Notes: generated by a model from the letters alone, not told the origin. A stretch of DNA of 64,000 nucleotides from Lycocorax pyrrhopterus obiensis (GCA_014706295.1 JACSVZ010000028.1:290263-354262); one strand, 5' to 3'; numbered from the stretch's first letter, positions 43,851 to 57,900 are shown. Program-made: numbers and translations.

Positions 43851-46800
43851 ATGGGCACAGCCGTGAGCTTGAGGAGATGGGTCACATTCAGCCTGGTGCT
43901 GGGCTTGTGCAGGGGGTTGGAAATGTTCTCCACTATCAGTGAGGCTTGTGAACCTTGAGAGCTTCAGAGCCAACCCACACCTCCACCTGCAAAGAAATGT
44001 GAGCCACTAACTCTGAGAACCTCAATTTCTCAGACAGGCTTATTATCAATGCATCAAATAGCGGAATGTTACCATTTCTGCCTGGTTTTACTGATTTGTC
44101 ACCCCTGAATTATGCACCATCAGTGACAGTAATGTTCTCTGATGTGGACAGGTGAATGGAATTACCTCTCTCTCTGTTTGGTGTGCTAACAGAATCAGAA
44201 TTAATATTTTGTCTTGCCTGGCTTATCTTAGCTAGACAGTAGCTATTATTTCACCTACTCTGTTTCTCTTCCCCCTCTCTGTTACAACTGAAATAATTTG
44301 AATTTGAGCTATACTTGAAGCAGGACTCACCTCAAATCAGATTTCCAGTTCCTTGACCGCAGTCCAATCCCAATGCTATCAATCTCCACTGAGTCCGGGC
44401 ACAGTCAGTCATGTAATTGGATGGATCAAGCAGGGAGAACACATTTTGTGGGTGACTGCAGACACTTGCATGCAAACACATTTGACTTTGACATGCTAGT
44501 CAGCATGGGGAAGAGCAAGTGAGAACCTGCTCCGCACCAGCCAGCAGAACACAAGCTCCTGTGCCCCACGCCATGGGACATGCAATCACTCATGGGGATC
44601 ATGGAGACGTCCCTGGAAGTGTGTGTCAGTGCACGCACAAAGGGTCTTGTGCAGTCCTGCTGCATGGCTTGGAGTGTGTCTGGGCACACCTGTGGGTGAA
44701 AGCAAAGAGGATTTGATTACTCACAACGTGCTTTTCCTCTGCCCTTTCTTTTTCTGTGCTGTTCCCACTCGTGCTGAGTTACAGTCACCATGACCGGTTC
44801 CTGCCTCCCAGTGTGGGATGCTATGTTGTGTTAGATTCCATATGTATTGCATTGTTTGCCTTCTTTATTTCCCTTTCTCCTCCCTGCTCATGGTTGTTTG
44901 TTTTCTCTTCATGTGTGGCATCAAAAGGCTGTTTGAAGAGAAACTACCCAATCCAAATGAAAGGGAATATTGCTTTTGGAAGATCCAACTGAAGCCTGAG
45001 CAGAACTGATAGTAAATTATGAATTAGGTGGAGATTTTTATCACTTCTTTTCTTTCTCTTTACTTTTTCTTGTCCTTTTTCCCCCCCTCCCTGTGTATTT
45101 TCTTAACCCTAATTAAAATGTGCTGGGCACAAAAGTGTAATGAAGGGCTGGACTCATTGCTTTTGTTTATGGCAAAATCCAAGTGGAACAGAACTCTAAA
45201 TGGGCTCTGGTTGAGTCCCATCTCCCTCCATAAAGAGTGTAATAAATATCAGCCACATTGACTTTCCTTCCCCTGAACCCTTTCCTATTTGTTCTGGTCT
45301 AAGTGCACTATGTTTTCCTCTGAGGTTCTTTTGCTCTAACTGTTCTATTATCTGTTGTTGTTGTTAATCTGTGTTGAGTGTGTAATTGAGAACCTAAGAG
45401 GGAGGTTAAGAGAAACCCCCTCAGGAAGACATCTGACCTACATGAAGAAAGAGAAAAAATAAATAACCGAAGCCATTGAGGCCAAATGCTCCATTTACCT
45501 GGTTGAGCCATTTCCTTCAGCAAGGACTTTTATCCACTCCAGGCTTAGCTCTCTTTCTGTAATTAGTGCTGTGTATATGTTTTTAACTTCTACTTGATTT
45601 TTGCATGATTTCTTTGCCTTGGGGGGACATTTACCTGTTCATTCCTTACATCTGATTTTCCTGCTACCTGCAGTTATCCGCTGAACTGGTGTTATAGGCA
45701 GAGGTAGGATGTGGCCCCTTTTCTCTTCCCCTTTTCCTGCTGTGACTTAACCTGGCCCCAGTGACACAGGTACATGTTGGGGGTGATGTGGAAGATGTCT
45801 CAAAGCACAAATGACAACTACTTAATTCCCCTTGGGTTTCCGAGGGAATGGGGCATGAGCATGACCGAAAGCTTCCCAAGAGACTGGGAAACCATGTTCA
45901 CCCAACCTCAGACATTGCTTTCCATCCTCCTCCAGCCTCCTGATCTGGGCAGTCTCTGTCCTGAGCACTTGAACTTCCTGTCCCCCTTGTTCGGCCACTG
46001 CCTCAGGGATGTATTGCAAATACACGGAATCCATTATTGCCTGCTCGCTGTACCAGTTCTCAAATCTCAGCAGATAAAGAGTTCTTAGTGTTTTCTTAAT
46101 GTCTCTTTGTAGTTTATTAAAGGCCTAGGAGGCATGAGGGGGAAATGAGAATGTGACTCAGAAATCCCTGTTCTCAGCCACATGCTTCCTTCACAATCTC
46201 ATTTGTAACCAGACTATTAAAAGTGAATTATCTGAGCCAAGTGGCAGCACTGAAATGGAAGGGCTGGAGTGAGGGAAGCAACACTTCCCTCTGGTGCCTC
46301 TAGATGTGAGCAGCTTAGTTCAGCCACTTTCATCTGCCCCTTTCTGCCCATATTGGATTTTTGCCATTATTACAGGAGGATTGCTGGCATTGACAGTTGC
46401 AGACATGGCTGGCTTGTTTTTCACTCCAGACTTGATGAAAAAGTGTCCCTCTCGGCTGCAACGTGGGGATGTTTTCATGCGCTTGACATGGAGCCGGGAA
46501 GAGGAGAGGGAAGTGCCTGTGTGGTGTCAGCTCTGCTGTCCCTGGAGAACTCCTCGACAGAGAGGCCCCGAGCTGACAGCTCGACTTGCCATCATGTTTC
46601 CATGGTATTGCCATCACGCCTGCTTCCAGGGATGTCTAATAAACTGGAGCAAATTGGGATGAGGGATTATCAAGCGTTAAGTGGTGCTGCTGAGCCAAAC
46701 CTCCCACTCCATTCATTATGAGGAATTTCTGTTTTCTCATGGGGACTGCCATGATCCAAATGGAGCAGGGTGAGGAGGTAGCAGCTGCTGTGTCTGGGCC

Positions 46801-49329
46801 TGTGTGAAGCTGTTGGGGCTCCTCCAGATCCTGGCTTGTCTCTCAGTGAAGGTCAGCTCCTGCTTCTAGTGAAGCAATTTCCTATCTCTCAGTATGGCTG
46901 GATCAAGCCTTCAAGGAGTTAGATTCTGTTTCAGTTCACAGCTCAACCTCTCAAAAATTCCCTTTCGATCTCTCCTATTCTGTTCAGGAATTGCTCTATC
47001 TATTGACTTTCCATGGAAAGTGGACATGGCCAAAATCTTCTTGCTGAAGATTTTACAGGAGTAATATTGACCTTCCCATAGAGGCTGAAGAGAATAGAAA
47101 GTCCTGATTCTCTGTAAAACTAAACTAAAACTGTATTTGATGAGTTCTATAAAATGCTTATAGAATTTTTCCCCCCCTACTTTGACTGAAACATCTTTCT
47201 TTTTCTCACAAAGGCCAGATGCAGAATATTTACAGAGAAGGGGGGAAACCTTTTTCTTTGAAAAATATTTGTACTGGCAAATCACTGCAAATTGGTGAAC
47301 TCCCAGATGCACCTAAATAAATAATAGCAGAACTCTGGCTGCATTTGCAAAAAGCCCCCAAACACTGGATTTATGGGCTTGTTTCAGGTATAACTGGGAT
47401 CTAAGTTAGGCTTACTGAGTATTTATAGATTTTATAAAGTTTCCAGTGGAAGCAGTACCTTTGCAATCTTTTGGGGAGTAAATCCAAGTCCCACCCACTC
47501 CAAAACCAGCTCAACTCCTGTTTTTCTTGGCAAGACTCTGGTTGCTGCAGTTGTGCCCTGCTGTGGCCACAGGCTCACAGATCCTCCCAGAGATGTCACA
47601 GATTTTCCTGTGGTGACATCAGTTCCTTCCTTGGGGGAAGAGGTGAGTTTCTGCACACTGGGAGAAAACAAATAGTTCAGGGTTAGATTGGATTTAGAGG
47701 GGTATGAGCTCCCAGGGGATATTCACTTGCCAAACTTCAGCTGGTGCTGGGCTGGGCAGAGAAAGAGCCGTCCTGTTTCTGGTGCCCAGAGGGATCCCAT
47801 GGCCTCTTATGCACTTATGAAAAGGTGCAGGAATATGGTAATTCTTGCTAAGAGCAGCTCAAATCTCCTGTTCTTGCTGCTCCTTGTCTCCTGTGGCTCA
47901 CATCCTGACAAGAGCTTATCAGCAGTGCTTGCTCCGAACCCTGTGGCCATCAATCAAACCTCTTCCCTCTCTAGCACAGGAGCATCTCCAGCAATCACAG
48001 AACATCTTAAAACAAGAACCAGGTCTTTATTTGCTTTTTGGCTCTCATCTTCATATTTTCCACGTTTTGTGCTGTGGACAGAGTACAGAAATATCCCTCT
48101 CATTTTTAAAGAAAACTGAGATAATCTGTGCACAGGAGACAGAGCACTGCTAAAGATTTCCCAAGAATTTAAAGAGCTCCCACCCAAGATACTGTGGCCA
48201 CAAGCAACCTGTTGTCTGACACAGCCTAAACCAACTGATTATTACAATGTACTTAAATAACCATTAATTAAAAATGTATAAACTCTTTCTGTGTGTAAGC
48301 TTCACAAAGCACATGATCCCTGCTTTCCTCTGAAACCTCCTTCTTCCCACTGAGTCTTTTATTTCCCTATCAGCTCTCTAAGTCTTCTTTCTCTGTCTTT
48401 TCTCAGCCTCTGATGGCTTTGCTCAGTTCATCCTCTGTCATTTGTGTCTGGATCTGGAAACATTTCTCAGGACGTTTGACTCATCCATCATTTAGATAAT
48501 CACAAGGAAAAAACCCCCAGTTTCCAGCTATGAACATCCATAAAAAGCACAAAGGAAAAAAAAAACACCTCACCTTGAACTTCTCTTCCTGCTTTTCTTT
48601 TCATTTAATTTGAGAATCTGACTTGACAGTCTTTGCTCTGGCAAAAGTCCCATTGAAGTTATTAAGGGCAAGAGCTTGTCAGGATTAAGAGGAAGGATTT
48701 GAAATATCTGTGAGTGATAGCAATATCCCCAGTTCTATTAGGCCAGATAAGTATTCGCAAAGGACATTAACCCTGGAGCCTTGAGCCAGCTGCTGACTGC
48801 CCTGGGGGGAAAGGAGATGAGGTTTCCAGAGGGGAAAACTGCTTCACAGCTGCTGTAATAAGGTTTTGCATCCCTTCCCTTGCAGAGCTGAACTCAGATC
48901 ACTTCCTCTCGAACTATCCATTTTACTATCAGATACAGGGCGCTGGGAGAAGTGAATGGGCAGTGAGGAGCCTAAATGGGAGTTAAGACTTTAAAGTTGA
49001 TGCTGGCGCTGAGCCTGGGTGTGCTGGTGTCCATCAGAAGTGATGACACAGCGGTGCAGCCCCGTCAGGCAGCTTTGAGGGCTGGGTTTGGAAAGGCCAC
49101 CTGAACTGCACTGCAACCTGTGGGTGCAGGTGTTTGGGAACGTGAGGGAGCAGAGGCACCACAGATGGCTGTAACTGGGGTAATGTTTGATATCTTTCAG
49201 TAGCTTAACACCCCTTTCCACTGATGGAAACTTCTGCTGCTTCTCTGCTCCCATTTCTCAGGGAGTGATTGTTACACAGATCAAACGCTCATTTGGCCAT
49301 TTGAAGGGCAAATATGGCTTCGAAGGCAA

Positions 49330-49592
49330 AGAATCACAGAATGGTTAGAGTTGGAAGGGACCTTAAAACTCATCCCTTTCCACCTCCTGCCATGGGCAGA
49401 CACCTTCCACTGGACCAGGTTGCTCCAAGCCCTGTCCATCCCAGTCTTGGATGCTTCCAGGGATGGGGCAGCCACAGCTTCTCTGGGCAACCTGTGCCAG
49501 GGCCTCACCACCCTCACAGCCAAGAATTTCTTCCTAATATCTAATCTAACCCTGCTCTCTGGCAGTTTAAAGCCATTAGGACAAAGGGACAA
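49330..49592 (-). mobile_element. CR1 LINE fragment
   Basis: Antisense CR1: agaatcacagaatggttaga, gttggaagggaccttaaa, then cctgtgccagggcctcaccacc and ttaaagccattaggac. It belongs to a different subfamily from the 34-, 40- and 54-kb copies. Confidence 0.9.
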
Positions 49593-52500
49593 AGGTGAGT
49601 GGGTCAGGAAAGGAGACATCAGGATGGGGTCAGTTAAAAAAGCTTTTCTTACACCTTTTTATGCTTTCTTGAGCCTGCAATACTGGATGGATTCAGGGAT
49701 TACGTGTGTTCCCAGCTGGGCACAGTGGAGGACAGTTTACACAAGCAAGCAACCCCTGCCCTGTGCAGTGAATTGAAGAGCTGATCCCACTTTTGCCACC
49801 TTCTCTGCTGTAATTCCTGCCCTGACACACATGACATCTATGTGTGCACGTGGTTCTCCACCCCTCTAGTCGGGGGAGATCACATTAATGCCAATGTTAA
49901 AACCAAATAAACACTGAAATAAATTTGAAACAAAAATAGCATTTCCAAGGCTGTTCCATCCCTACCACCCACCACCATTTATAACTAATTGGGGCTTTGT
50001 TATATTCCCTCACCCAGTGACAGATAAATACTAAACTCCACTGGTTAACAATAATCACCCTAATTATGCCAAGATGACATTTACAATACAGGCAATTGCT
50101 AATCCATTACCTCACTCTGCTGAATACTAGAACACTCAAATTAAAAGTTATTCACCCACAAAGAACAATGTTTTAGTAGCTGACACAGCTTAGTAAAGGA
50201 ATTTATTTAGGTAATTTGCAGTTTTCCCATAAATAAAACATTCTAGTGTTCCCCTGTCCTTCCCCCTCCCTTCCCCAAAGTAATCTTTTGTGATAAATAT
50301 CTTTTTTTTTCTCTGTTGTAGCACACTTAAAAAATAATAATTGAAACTGTCAGGCAGACTTACATATTTAAATTTGCTCACCTGGAAGACAGCAGAGAGC
50401 TGCTCATCCATCTCTTCACATTCTTTTTGGAGAACGGGGGTGATAGTTTGGGGTTTGTGATGTAGGAGGTCACTGTGATAAAACCTTCATCAGTGTGGGG
50501 TTTCAGTGAGACCTAATGATGGCTCTGAATGTGTCAGGGAGTTGTGCAGTGTGTTGTGGTTGACGGTCTGCTGTGCCAAACCAGGACTCTGACCCTCATC
50601 AGGGAGATGCTGAGGAGGAAGCAAAAGGGCTGTGAGTCTCCTCAGGCACAGGCTGGAACTCACAGGGGTAAGTGCTGCAACTTTACTTATGTGCCATCCC
50701 AAACCAAAGCCAGACAAGAACCCAAAGGAAGCTACCAGCCTGCAGCAAGCAGCATCAGCGTGGGGAGAAGGGAGGCACCTGCAGCTTTATAGCAGTACCT
50801 GGAGGCCTTTTTCTTTCAGTGATCTCTTCCTGACTTGTCTCCCATCATTAAAACACAAAAGAGGAAAATCTCCCTCAGTTTGATTACCTAGGAAGGGAGG
50901 AAGTCCTGCTGACAAATATGAATAGAGGGAGGAAAGGGTGAAACAGACACAAAAAATCAAAGCTGTGTTTCATTGCACCCTGTGAGCAGCTCCTTGCACC
51001 TGGTGCTGGCAAAGCCCCTGCCAGTAGCACATCCAGCTAAAGGATGGAGCGGGAAGGCATTTTTGGGGGTTTGGTTTTTACTGTTATCACAGCAGCTCTG
51101 CTCAAAGCTATTTGCAATAAATCAGTGAGTCACAGCCAGCCAAGAGTCCCTGCTACCACATCCCTACTATGTGCTGACATGCAGCAGCCAAGCCAGCATC
51201 CCTCTGGTGCCAGCACCAGCCGAAGGGACCCGTGTGGGTCCCAGGCCCACCTGGAGCGAGCAGCTTGTGGGAGAAGCTGGGTGTTGAAGGCAGGACCTGC
51301 CAGACTCATCCCTGCCTGCGCAGGAGGCGGCCAGAGGACTTGGAGCGGAGCTGCCATACATCTGTGGCTCCTCACAGATCCTCTCTTTCTGCCCGGGCAC
51401 TTCATCCCAATGTAAAAAAAGACATGAGCCATTTCCCTGGAATGTTAAAGCCTCAGCAGCTGGGCTGGAGCAGTAGCTCAGGGTGGAGAGCAGATGTCCA
51501 GAGACCTGGTCAAACAGCACCCGTGCACGTGCAGCTGAGCACAGACCCTTCGGCTCTCTCGTGTCTCAGATTTACTCAGTTGTTGTCATTGTGGCAAACA
51601 GGCTGTGACTCTGCATCGTTCTGCCCTATCCCTGCACACCACAGTGTGTAGGACCATTTTTCTGACCAGCATTTTGGGCACAAGAGAGAGCCTTTCTTTG
51701 ATCTGTGCTATCCCACGGCCATCCTGCCCCTGGCTGCAGCAGGGGGGGAACCTGCCAGAGAGGAAAAGCCCCGGCACTCTACTCTTCGGACCAGGAGTGC
51801 TTGGAGCATTTGAGAGCAGCTCTGGAGCAGCAGCTAGACAGCCTTGCACCCCACGTGCTCTGCAAACAGCTGCTCTGCCTCAGCTCCTCCCGGCACGACG
51901 CTTGCCCAAGGGCTCCTTGGCTGCTTCTGTGCGACGGGACGGATCGCAGGATCACAGCTCTCCTAAACAAAGATCTGCAAGCCCTGTAATCACCACTGCT
52001 CCTTCTTCTCCCCCAGCTCAATTACGAGAGTGTTTTCCTGCTCACCCCTCTGCCGTTATTTGCTATGTCTCATGCTCCTGTGGAGTTTTGCCTGCTCTTC
52101 CTTCTGCTTAATGGACTGGGCTCCACTCCAGCCCTGAGCTCCCGGCCCTGTGCAGACACCCAGGACAGGAATGCGACAACTTCCAGAACTGCTCCTGGGA
52201 AAATGTGAGGTTTTTTCAAGGAAAAGCCTCCCTGTAAAGGAAATCGAGTGAGGAAAAGGGGTGCCATGAAAGGCAAGGCTTTAAAACACACACTGAACTT
52301 CACGTGGGGGTGCTCCTATTTGTAGATAAAGTGGTGTTAATTTGAATGAACTTTATTCCTTCCCGAGGAGGGTAAGTGCAGCCTGATTAAAGCCACTTGA
52401 ATTCTGAATCAGAGAGTCTGCCTGGGGAGTTAATGGCCAGTAACAGGCAGCAAACAAAGCCGGGTAATGCTTGTCACAGCAGGGTTCAAACTTCAGCACA

Positions 52501-54622
52501 TAACTTCTTATGACCTGAGAACTATATTTCATCTCAACATATAAACTGACAACCCCAATTTGTACAGGCATATCAAGACAGTAGTATATGCCATTCTACT
52601 TGTCCCTGTTCAAGGGCATACAGGAGTACACAAGTGTGGGGCAATCACAGATCAGAGGAGATTAATTTCTAACTGTGGAGGGATGCAGTGACACCATCAC
52701 CTCAGCCCTGCTGCTCATCCAACTCTGAACCACGTCATACTGCAACTATTAAAGTCAATGCAGAAGTTTGCTGAGCTCACTCATGCCAGTTAATGACTAC
52801 TGTCTCAATTATCACCGTAATTCCCCATCCATTTTATTTTTATTTTCCAACTTGTTGCCATTAATCTGGTTTTTCATGTTCCCTTCTACCAAATTCCTGC
52901 CCAATTGAACCCAGTGACTCTGACTCATCTATTTCTCTTCTGATGGAAGCTCAGCCACTACTTCAGTGGCTGTTCAGCTCTGCTTCTCGTCATCCTGGCT
53001 GTGCAAGATCCCCAGTTTAGGCCTTTGGACCGAATGCAGTCATGGATGCTTCAGCACTGGAACTGAAGGTACAATTTTACACAAACTGGAGCAGAGGGAG
53101 GCAATGCCCTGACTGGAGAGAGCTGAAGAGCTTGTCCTAGAATCTAGCATCTATTTATAAGGAAAGGAGAAGACTCCAAAAGCTTGGAATACTTACTTAC
53201 TTTCTCTGACAGCAAATCTGAATTTTGGTGGTGAGATGCACCCACTACTCTGTGTGTTTGACCCCCACTCACCCTCTGCCATTAGCAATGCAGAAAATTC
53301 ACCATCCCGCCAAACTTGGGAAAATTGTAATTGCATCTTCTGTTTGGGGGACTGTGAGGAGCAACAGGGGATTTCTTGCTCTCTGTTTGTAAAGTAATGG
53401 AAAGATGGAGCTCCCTTGTTCCTCACCAACCACAATTATTTCCTGTCTTTTCCATTTCTGAGCTACATATTTCTTCCATGCCAAGCTCCCACATCCATCG
53501 GACAATGCCTGGTCCTTATACTGAGCGTGCACAGAAGTGACGGAAAAGAAAGAAGGAGTGAAACAAAGAGAGAGGGAGAGAGGGAGGGAAGGGGACTAAC
53601 ACTAAAATCAACAGTTTCTCTTCCTCTCATTTTAGGTCAGAAAAAGTCTTCCCAACTTTATGAAAGGCATATTGAAAAAAAATCAGTAAATTCATGAACA
53701 TGCAGTTATTACTTAGGAGACAAATTGCATTTCTTCCAAAATGTTCCAAAATGCATTCATTTTCAGAGTACATTACTTTCATAATACTGTGTGGAACATT
53801 AAATGAGAATTTCCCTGACTTGGCTACAGAACACATTTTTATATTTCAGTGTCTGACACAGAGCCCAGGGTAACTAATGAAAATCTTTTCGAAAAGTGAC
53901 AATCTTGTCTAGCAGCCTTGCCTGTTGAAGAGATTGCAACATAAAACAGATGAGTGCCCTGCTTGACAGCTAATTGTGTCGGGCTTAATTACAACAAGCA
54001 GAATTTAATCGGCTGTGCAGTGCAGTTTTTTAGGATGGGGGAACCATCTGGAATATACCTTGCTCCTGGGCTGATGGAGGGGCAGGCATCGCTGGATTTC
54101 AAAGACACTGGAGCAACTGTGTGCAAATTTAAATGCAGAAGTGGTTCCTTCCTTAGTGTATTTCATTTGAGCTGTTTGATGAATTTTAGAGCTATTTATG
54201 CAAACCTGCATGCTGTTGCTTCATGAAGACAAGGTTTTGGAAACCTTCCCAGTTTCAATTTGATGAGGCTCGTTCCCCTCTGTGGCCCCGTGCTGGGGCC
54301 AGAGCTTGACACAGAGCTGTCAGGCTTCACATGTTGAGTCACTCCTGGTTCTTCACCTCGCAGCTCCTCCTGACTCCCGCCTCTACCTGCCCCGTGATCC
54401 TCTGGATCGCTCTGTCAGGTGTGGCCAGTCCAGGTGTGGGACAGAGCTCTGGCATAGCCAGGGGAAAGTGCTGCAAACCCAGCTTTCTCAGGGACAGCTT
54501 GGTGTCACTGGCCTGTCCTGCTCTGCAGCCTGACACAAGGGTCCTGCACACAGCAGCACCAGGAGCTGCAGAGCTCTGTTTATATTCGCATGGAAGTGTT
54601 TGAAAGGGAAGGACCATAAGTC
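49593..54622. other. Intergenic, no gene recognised
   Basis: AT-rich blocks at about 49.98-50.15 kb and 53.87-54.02 kb look like conserved non-coding sequence. A single exon-like minus-strand frame lies at 50,382-50,472, and a strong minus-strand donor at 53,200. 51.0-52.1 kb is GC-richer with overlapping open frames but no recognised protein. Confidence 0.4.
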
Positions 54623-54985
54623 TTAGAATAATGGAATCATGGAATATTCTGTGTTGGAAAGGACTCACAGGGATCATTGAGTCCAAATCCTGCCCTGCAC
54701 AGACACCACAACAATCCCAGCCTGTGCATCCCTGAGAGGGCTGTCCAAGCGCTCCTGGAGCTCTGGCAGCCTCAGGGCCAGGACCATTCCCTGGAGAGCC
54801 TGGGCAGTGCCCCAGCACCCTGTGGGGGAAGAACCTTTCCCCAACATCCAATCTAAACCCCTCTGGCACAGCTCCAGCCATTCCCTAACATTTTCCTAAC
54901 ACTGCCAGTCCCAGTACTGGGAAGACAGATAGGACAACCTCTTTTACTCATTCATTTTGCACTGTCTCTTCTACCTGCCCTCCCA
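54623..54985 (-). mobile_element. CR1 LINE fragment
   Basis: Antisense CR1 of the same subtype as the 34.2-kb copy. It shares the 3' half and also the extension cccagtactgggaagacag through cttctacctgccctccc. Confidence 0.85.
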
Positions 54986-57900
54986 CTCAGTGTGTATCCA
55001 TGGCTGTTCCCATGCTGAGCAAGGCCTCCCCAGAGGGAGCTCCATCAGGGAACACGCAGGATCCAACATCCCACAGCACATCCTCTCCCAGGCCTGTTTA
55101 TCTCACTGCCCTCCTCGGCATCACTTGCTGGGTCCGTGCCTTTGTGCTGCCCATCTGCTTCTCCACTCCAGCTGCTTGTTTTGCCGTAGCTCTGTGGGAA
55201 GTTCCTTCACCTCATGCAGAGTTTTCTCAGTGTAATTGACTTGAGGTGTCTTCCTCCTTTTTTCTCTTGCCCTGTCCATTTTACCCAGTCTTCTGCAGTT
55301 TGATCTCAGAGAGGCTGCTGTGATTTCCCTGCTGGGCTGACATTGTTCCCACAGCTCCCATCTCCTCCAGTGCCAGTGGAGTCATGGACAATCACAGTGT
55401 GGTGTCAGAGAGGTGTTTGTGCCTCCCTGCCCTGATGCTGCCTTTTGGCTCAGCAGCATGGTCAGGAAATGGCTCCTCTGCAGAGAACACAAAGGAGACT
55501 CCAGGGCATCTTGAGCAGCGTGGGAGTTCTGGGAGTTGTGGGACCAATCCAGGTGAGTCCCCTTCATTTTTAGTCCACCCAAAGCCAAGCACACAGATGA
55601 AAAGTGAGGTGCTAGGACAGGCCCACAGTCATGGAAGCAGTGAAACTTCTCTAAAGGGTGGATGTGTGCCATGGGATGGAGGACCCAGCTGAGAGTGGCC
55701 TGTGCAGCCCCATTCTGGGCGAGGACTGAGTCCAGCAACCCCATTCTGGTGGTCTGAGTAACCAACAACAGCAAAGCTCAGGGCTTTGAGCTTGGCAGTG
55801 TCTCATCCACACACTCATGGCAGATCCAGGTGGGGTTCAGGCTGATTTTTATGCCTGGGTTTTTTGGGAGAGTCCTTAGGAAGGTGGAGGGAGCACACTG
55901 CTGAGCCTGAGAAGTTACACAGTACTTCCAAGCTCCTGCCATTTTCCCACACCCACCCCAGCAAGTCTGCACCTTTCTCCCAAGGCTGCTTTGGGTTTAC
56001 ATGGAAAGAAACTGAGAGCAGAATTTAGCCCAGGCTCTACATTCCTTGGCCTCACATGGGATATGCAGAAACAGAGCAACTGCACAGTCATTTCTCCCCT
56101 TCCAGTGCTGCTCTGGATCTGCTGATGTGATCTCGGCTCTGCCCAATGCACCCCAGATGGGGAGGGTTTGCATGTGATGACAGCCTTTACAGCCTGTCTG
56201 TGAACAGGCAGCACAACCCAGGGCTGCAGGCAGCACCTGCAACACTTGGGTTCATTCCAGACTTCTCACATGACCTTGAGCAAATTGCTTGACCTTACAA
56301 TTTTTACCCCTTAGTTCAAACGAGAGGAATGAGACCATATGTAGGAAACAGCTCTGGGATCTCTAGAGAAGCAGTTCCTGCATCCCACACTCATTGCAAA
56401 ACCTTCCTTCTGTTTCTTTTCCACTCTTCTCTGTAATTTTCAAGCCAATAATCATTAGCCATCCCCTAACGAGTTCCCCACCCTGGCAATTAGTATCTTT
56501 TATGCCCATTTTACAACTGCAAAAACCAAGAGGCAAGGTCAGCCACTGGCAGACTGGAAGTTAGAGGCAGGAGGAGTGTGAGAACAGCCCATTTTCCCTA
56601 CCAGCATCCCTGCTTTGACCACTAGACCTTGCTACACTCAGAACCCATATCAGGGAAAGCCAGACGACGAGCATTGTCCACAGTGCTAATCTTCAGAGGA
56701 CCATATTAGTGCAATTTGATGTCAAGACGCCTTATCTATCACCAAGCAAAGAGTAAGATTAAAAGACTGGAGTTACAAGTGCCTTTTTGTTTGCACTAAC
56801 TGGCTGAGTGTCTGTCTGGAAAACAGAGGCTTTCAATCTAAATTGCTGTCACGTTTGCCATACAGGAGTAGATTGGTCTCAGCACCCTTATTAAAAATAC
56901 TACTGGTATTATACAGCAGATGCTCCAAACGCTGCAGCTTTCAGTAACGAGTTGCGAAGTGGATGTTGAACACCGCGTACTGATCACTGCTTTCCTGGTG
57001 TAAATCTGAAGCAGCTTTCCCGAAGTCAGTGGAATAACTCCTGGATTTACACCAGAACCCTGCACCGGGGACCTGCTTGTGTTCCCCACCCTCTTTGCAC
57101 CAACTCAGCTGCAGTGTCCTCTGCTGTCCCAGAGCTGCTGTGGACTTGGATACAGCTGCATGGATTTGCACTGCGTGATGCTGCCTCCAGTTTGTCGCAC
57201 TAAGAGCAATATCCCCACTGGTGTAAGAACAGTCAGAATCAGTCCTTTCCACTGTATTATATCTTGGTGAGGTGTTACACCAGAGCATCCATTAAATTAC
57301 TGGGAAGAAAAATAAGGAAGGTCGAAAAAGAGTAGATTAATTAAAAAAAATAAAAGGAGAGAGAGAGAGAAAAGAGGGGAAAAAGGAGAGAGGGTGGGGC
57401 AGGAGAAATGCAAAAAGGGAAGACAAGGAGGAGCACAGGGCAGGGTGTTATCAAAGCCTTTCATTGTGTGCTAACGATGCTTTAATCCCGTAATGACATG
57501 GAGGCGCACGAACATGAATATGGAAGGCAGGTACATCCAGGATCAAACACACTCGGGGGTTTTTTGTGTTTTCACCTGAAATGCATCCAAACCACACTGT
57601 CAAACAGCATTTGCTGCACTTGTCTCTTGCTGCTGCTACTCTGCCTGGCAGCTGCACTGACACTGTTCCAGCAACAGGGCAAGGGAGAGAAAAGGGACTG
57701 CAAACTTCCTTGGGGAAGAGGATAATAACCGTAACACAGCTCAGTATCCTCCCGAGACTGCCGGGCTCTGCTGCTGGCACCGACAGCCCCGCAGATGGCA
57801 GTGGCAAGTTAAAATCCAGCTCAGCTCAGAGCTGCGCTGCGACTGCAGCCTGCAGATCTCAGCACATGCAGCTCCTCCCATACCCACCAAACCAACAACT

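Larger units (their letters stand above)
40661..49329. other. Intergenic, no gene recognised
   Basis: About 8.7 kb with simple repeats (poly-A at 41,776; ATGGAC hexamer at 43,821) and AT-rich unique sequence. Frames at 44.8 kb and 46.3 kb are open for 60-150 codons, but I recognise no family. Confidence 0.4.

Noticed and set aside
44818..45009. Frame with a hydrophobic stretch then KRLFEEKLPNPNEREYCFWK, reminiscent of a cytokine-receptor juxtamembrane region
   Set aside because: The hydrophobic part is T-rich low complexity, no flanking extracellular exons are visible, and the tail matches no receptor I know.
53193..53435. Minus-strand frame ending at a strong GTAAGTAAGT donor (53,200)
   Set aside because: The donor is good and an acceptor-like site lies upstream, but the peptide matches no known family and no partner exon was found.
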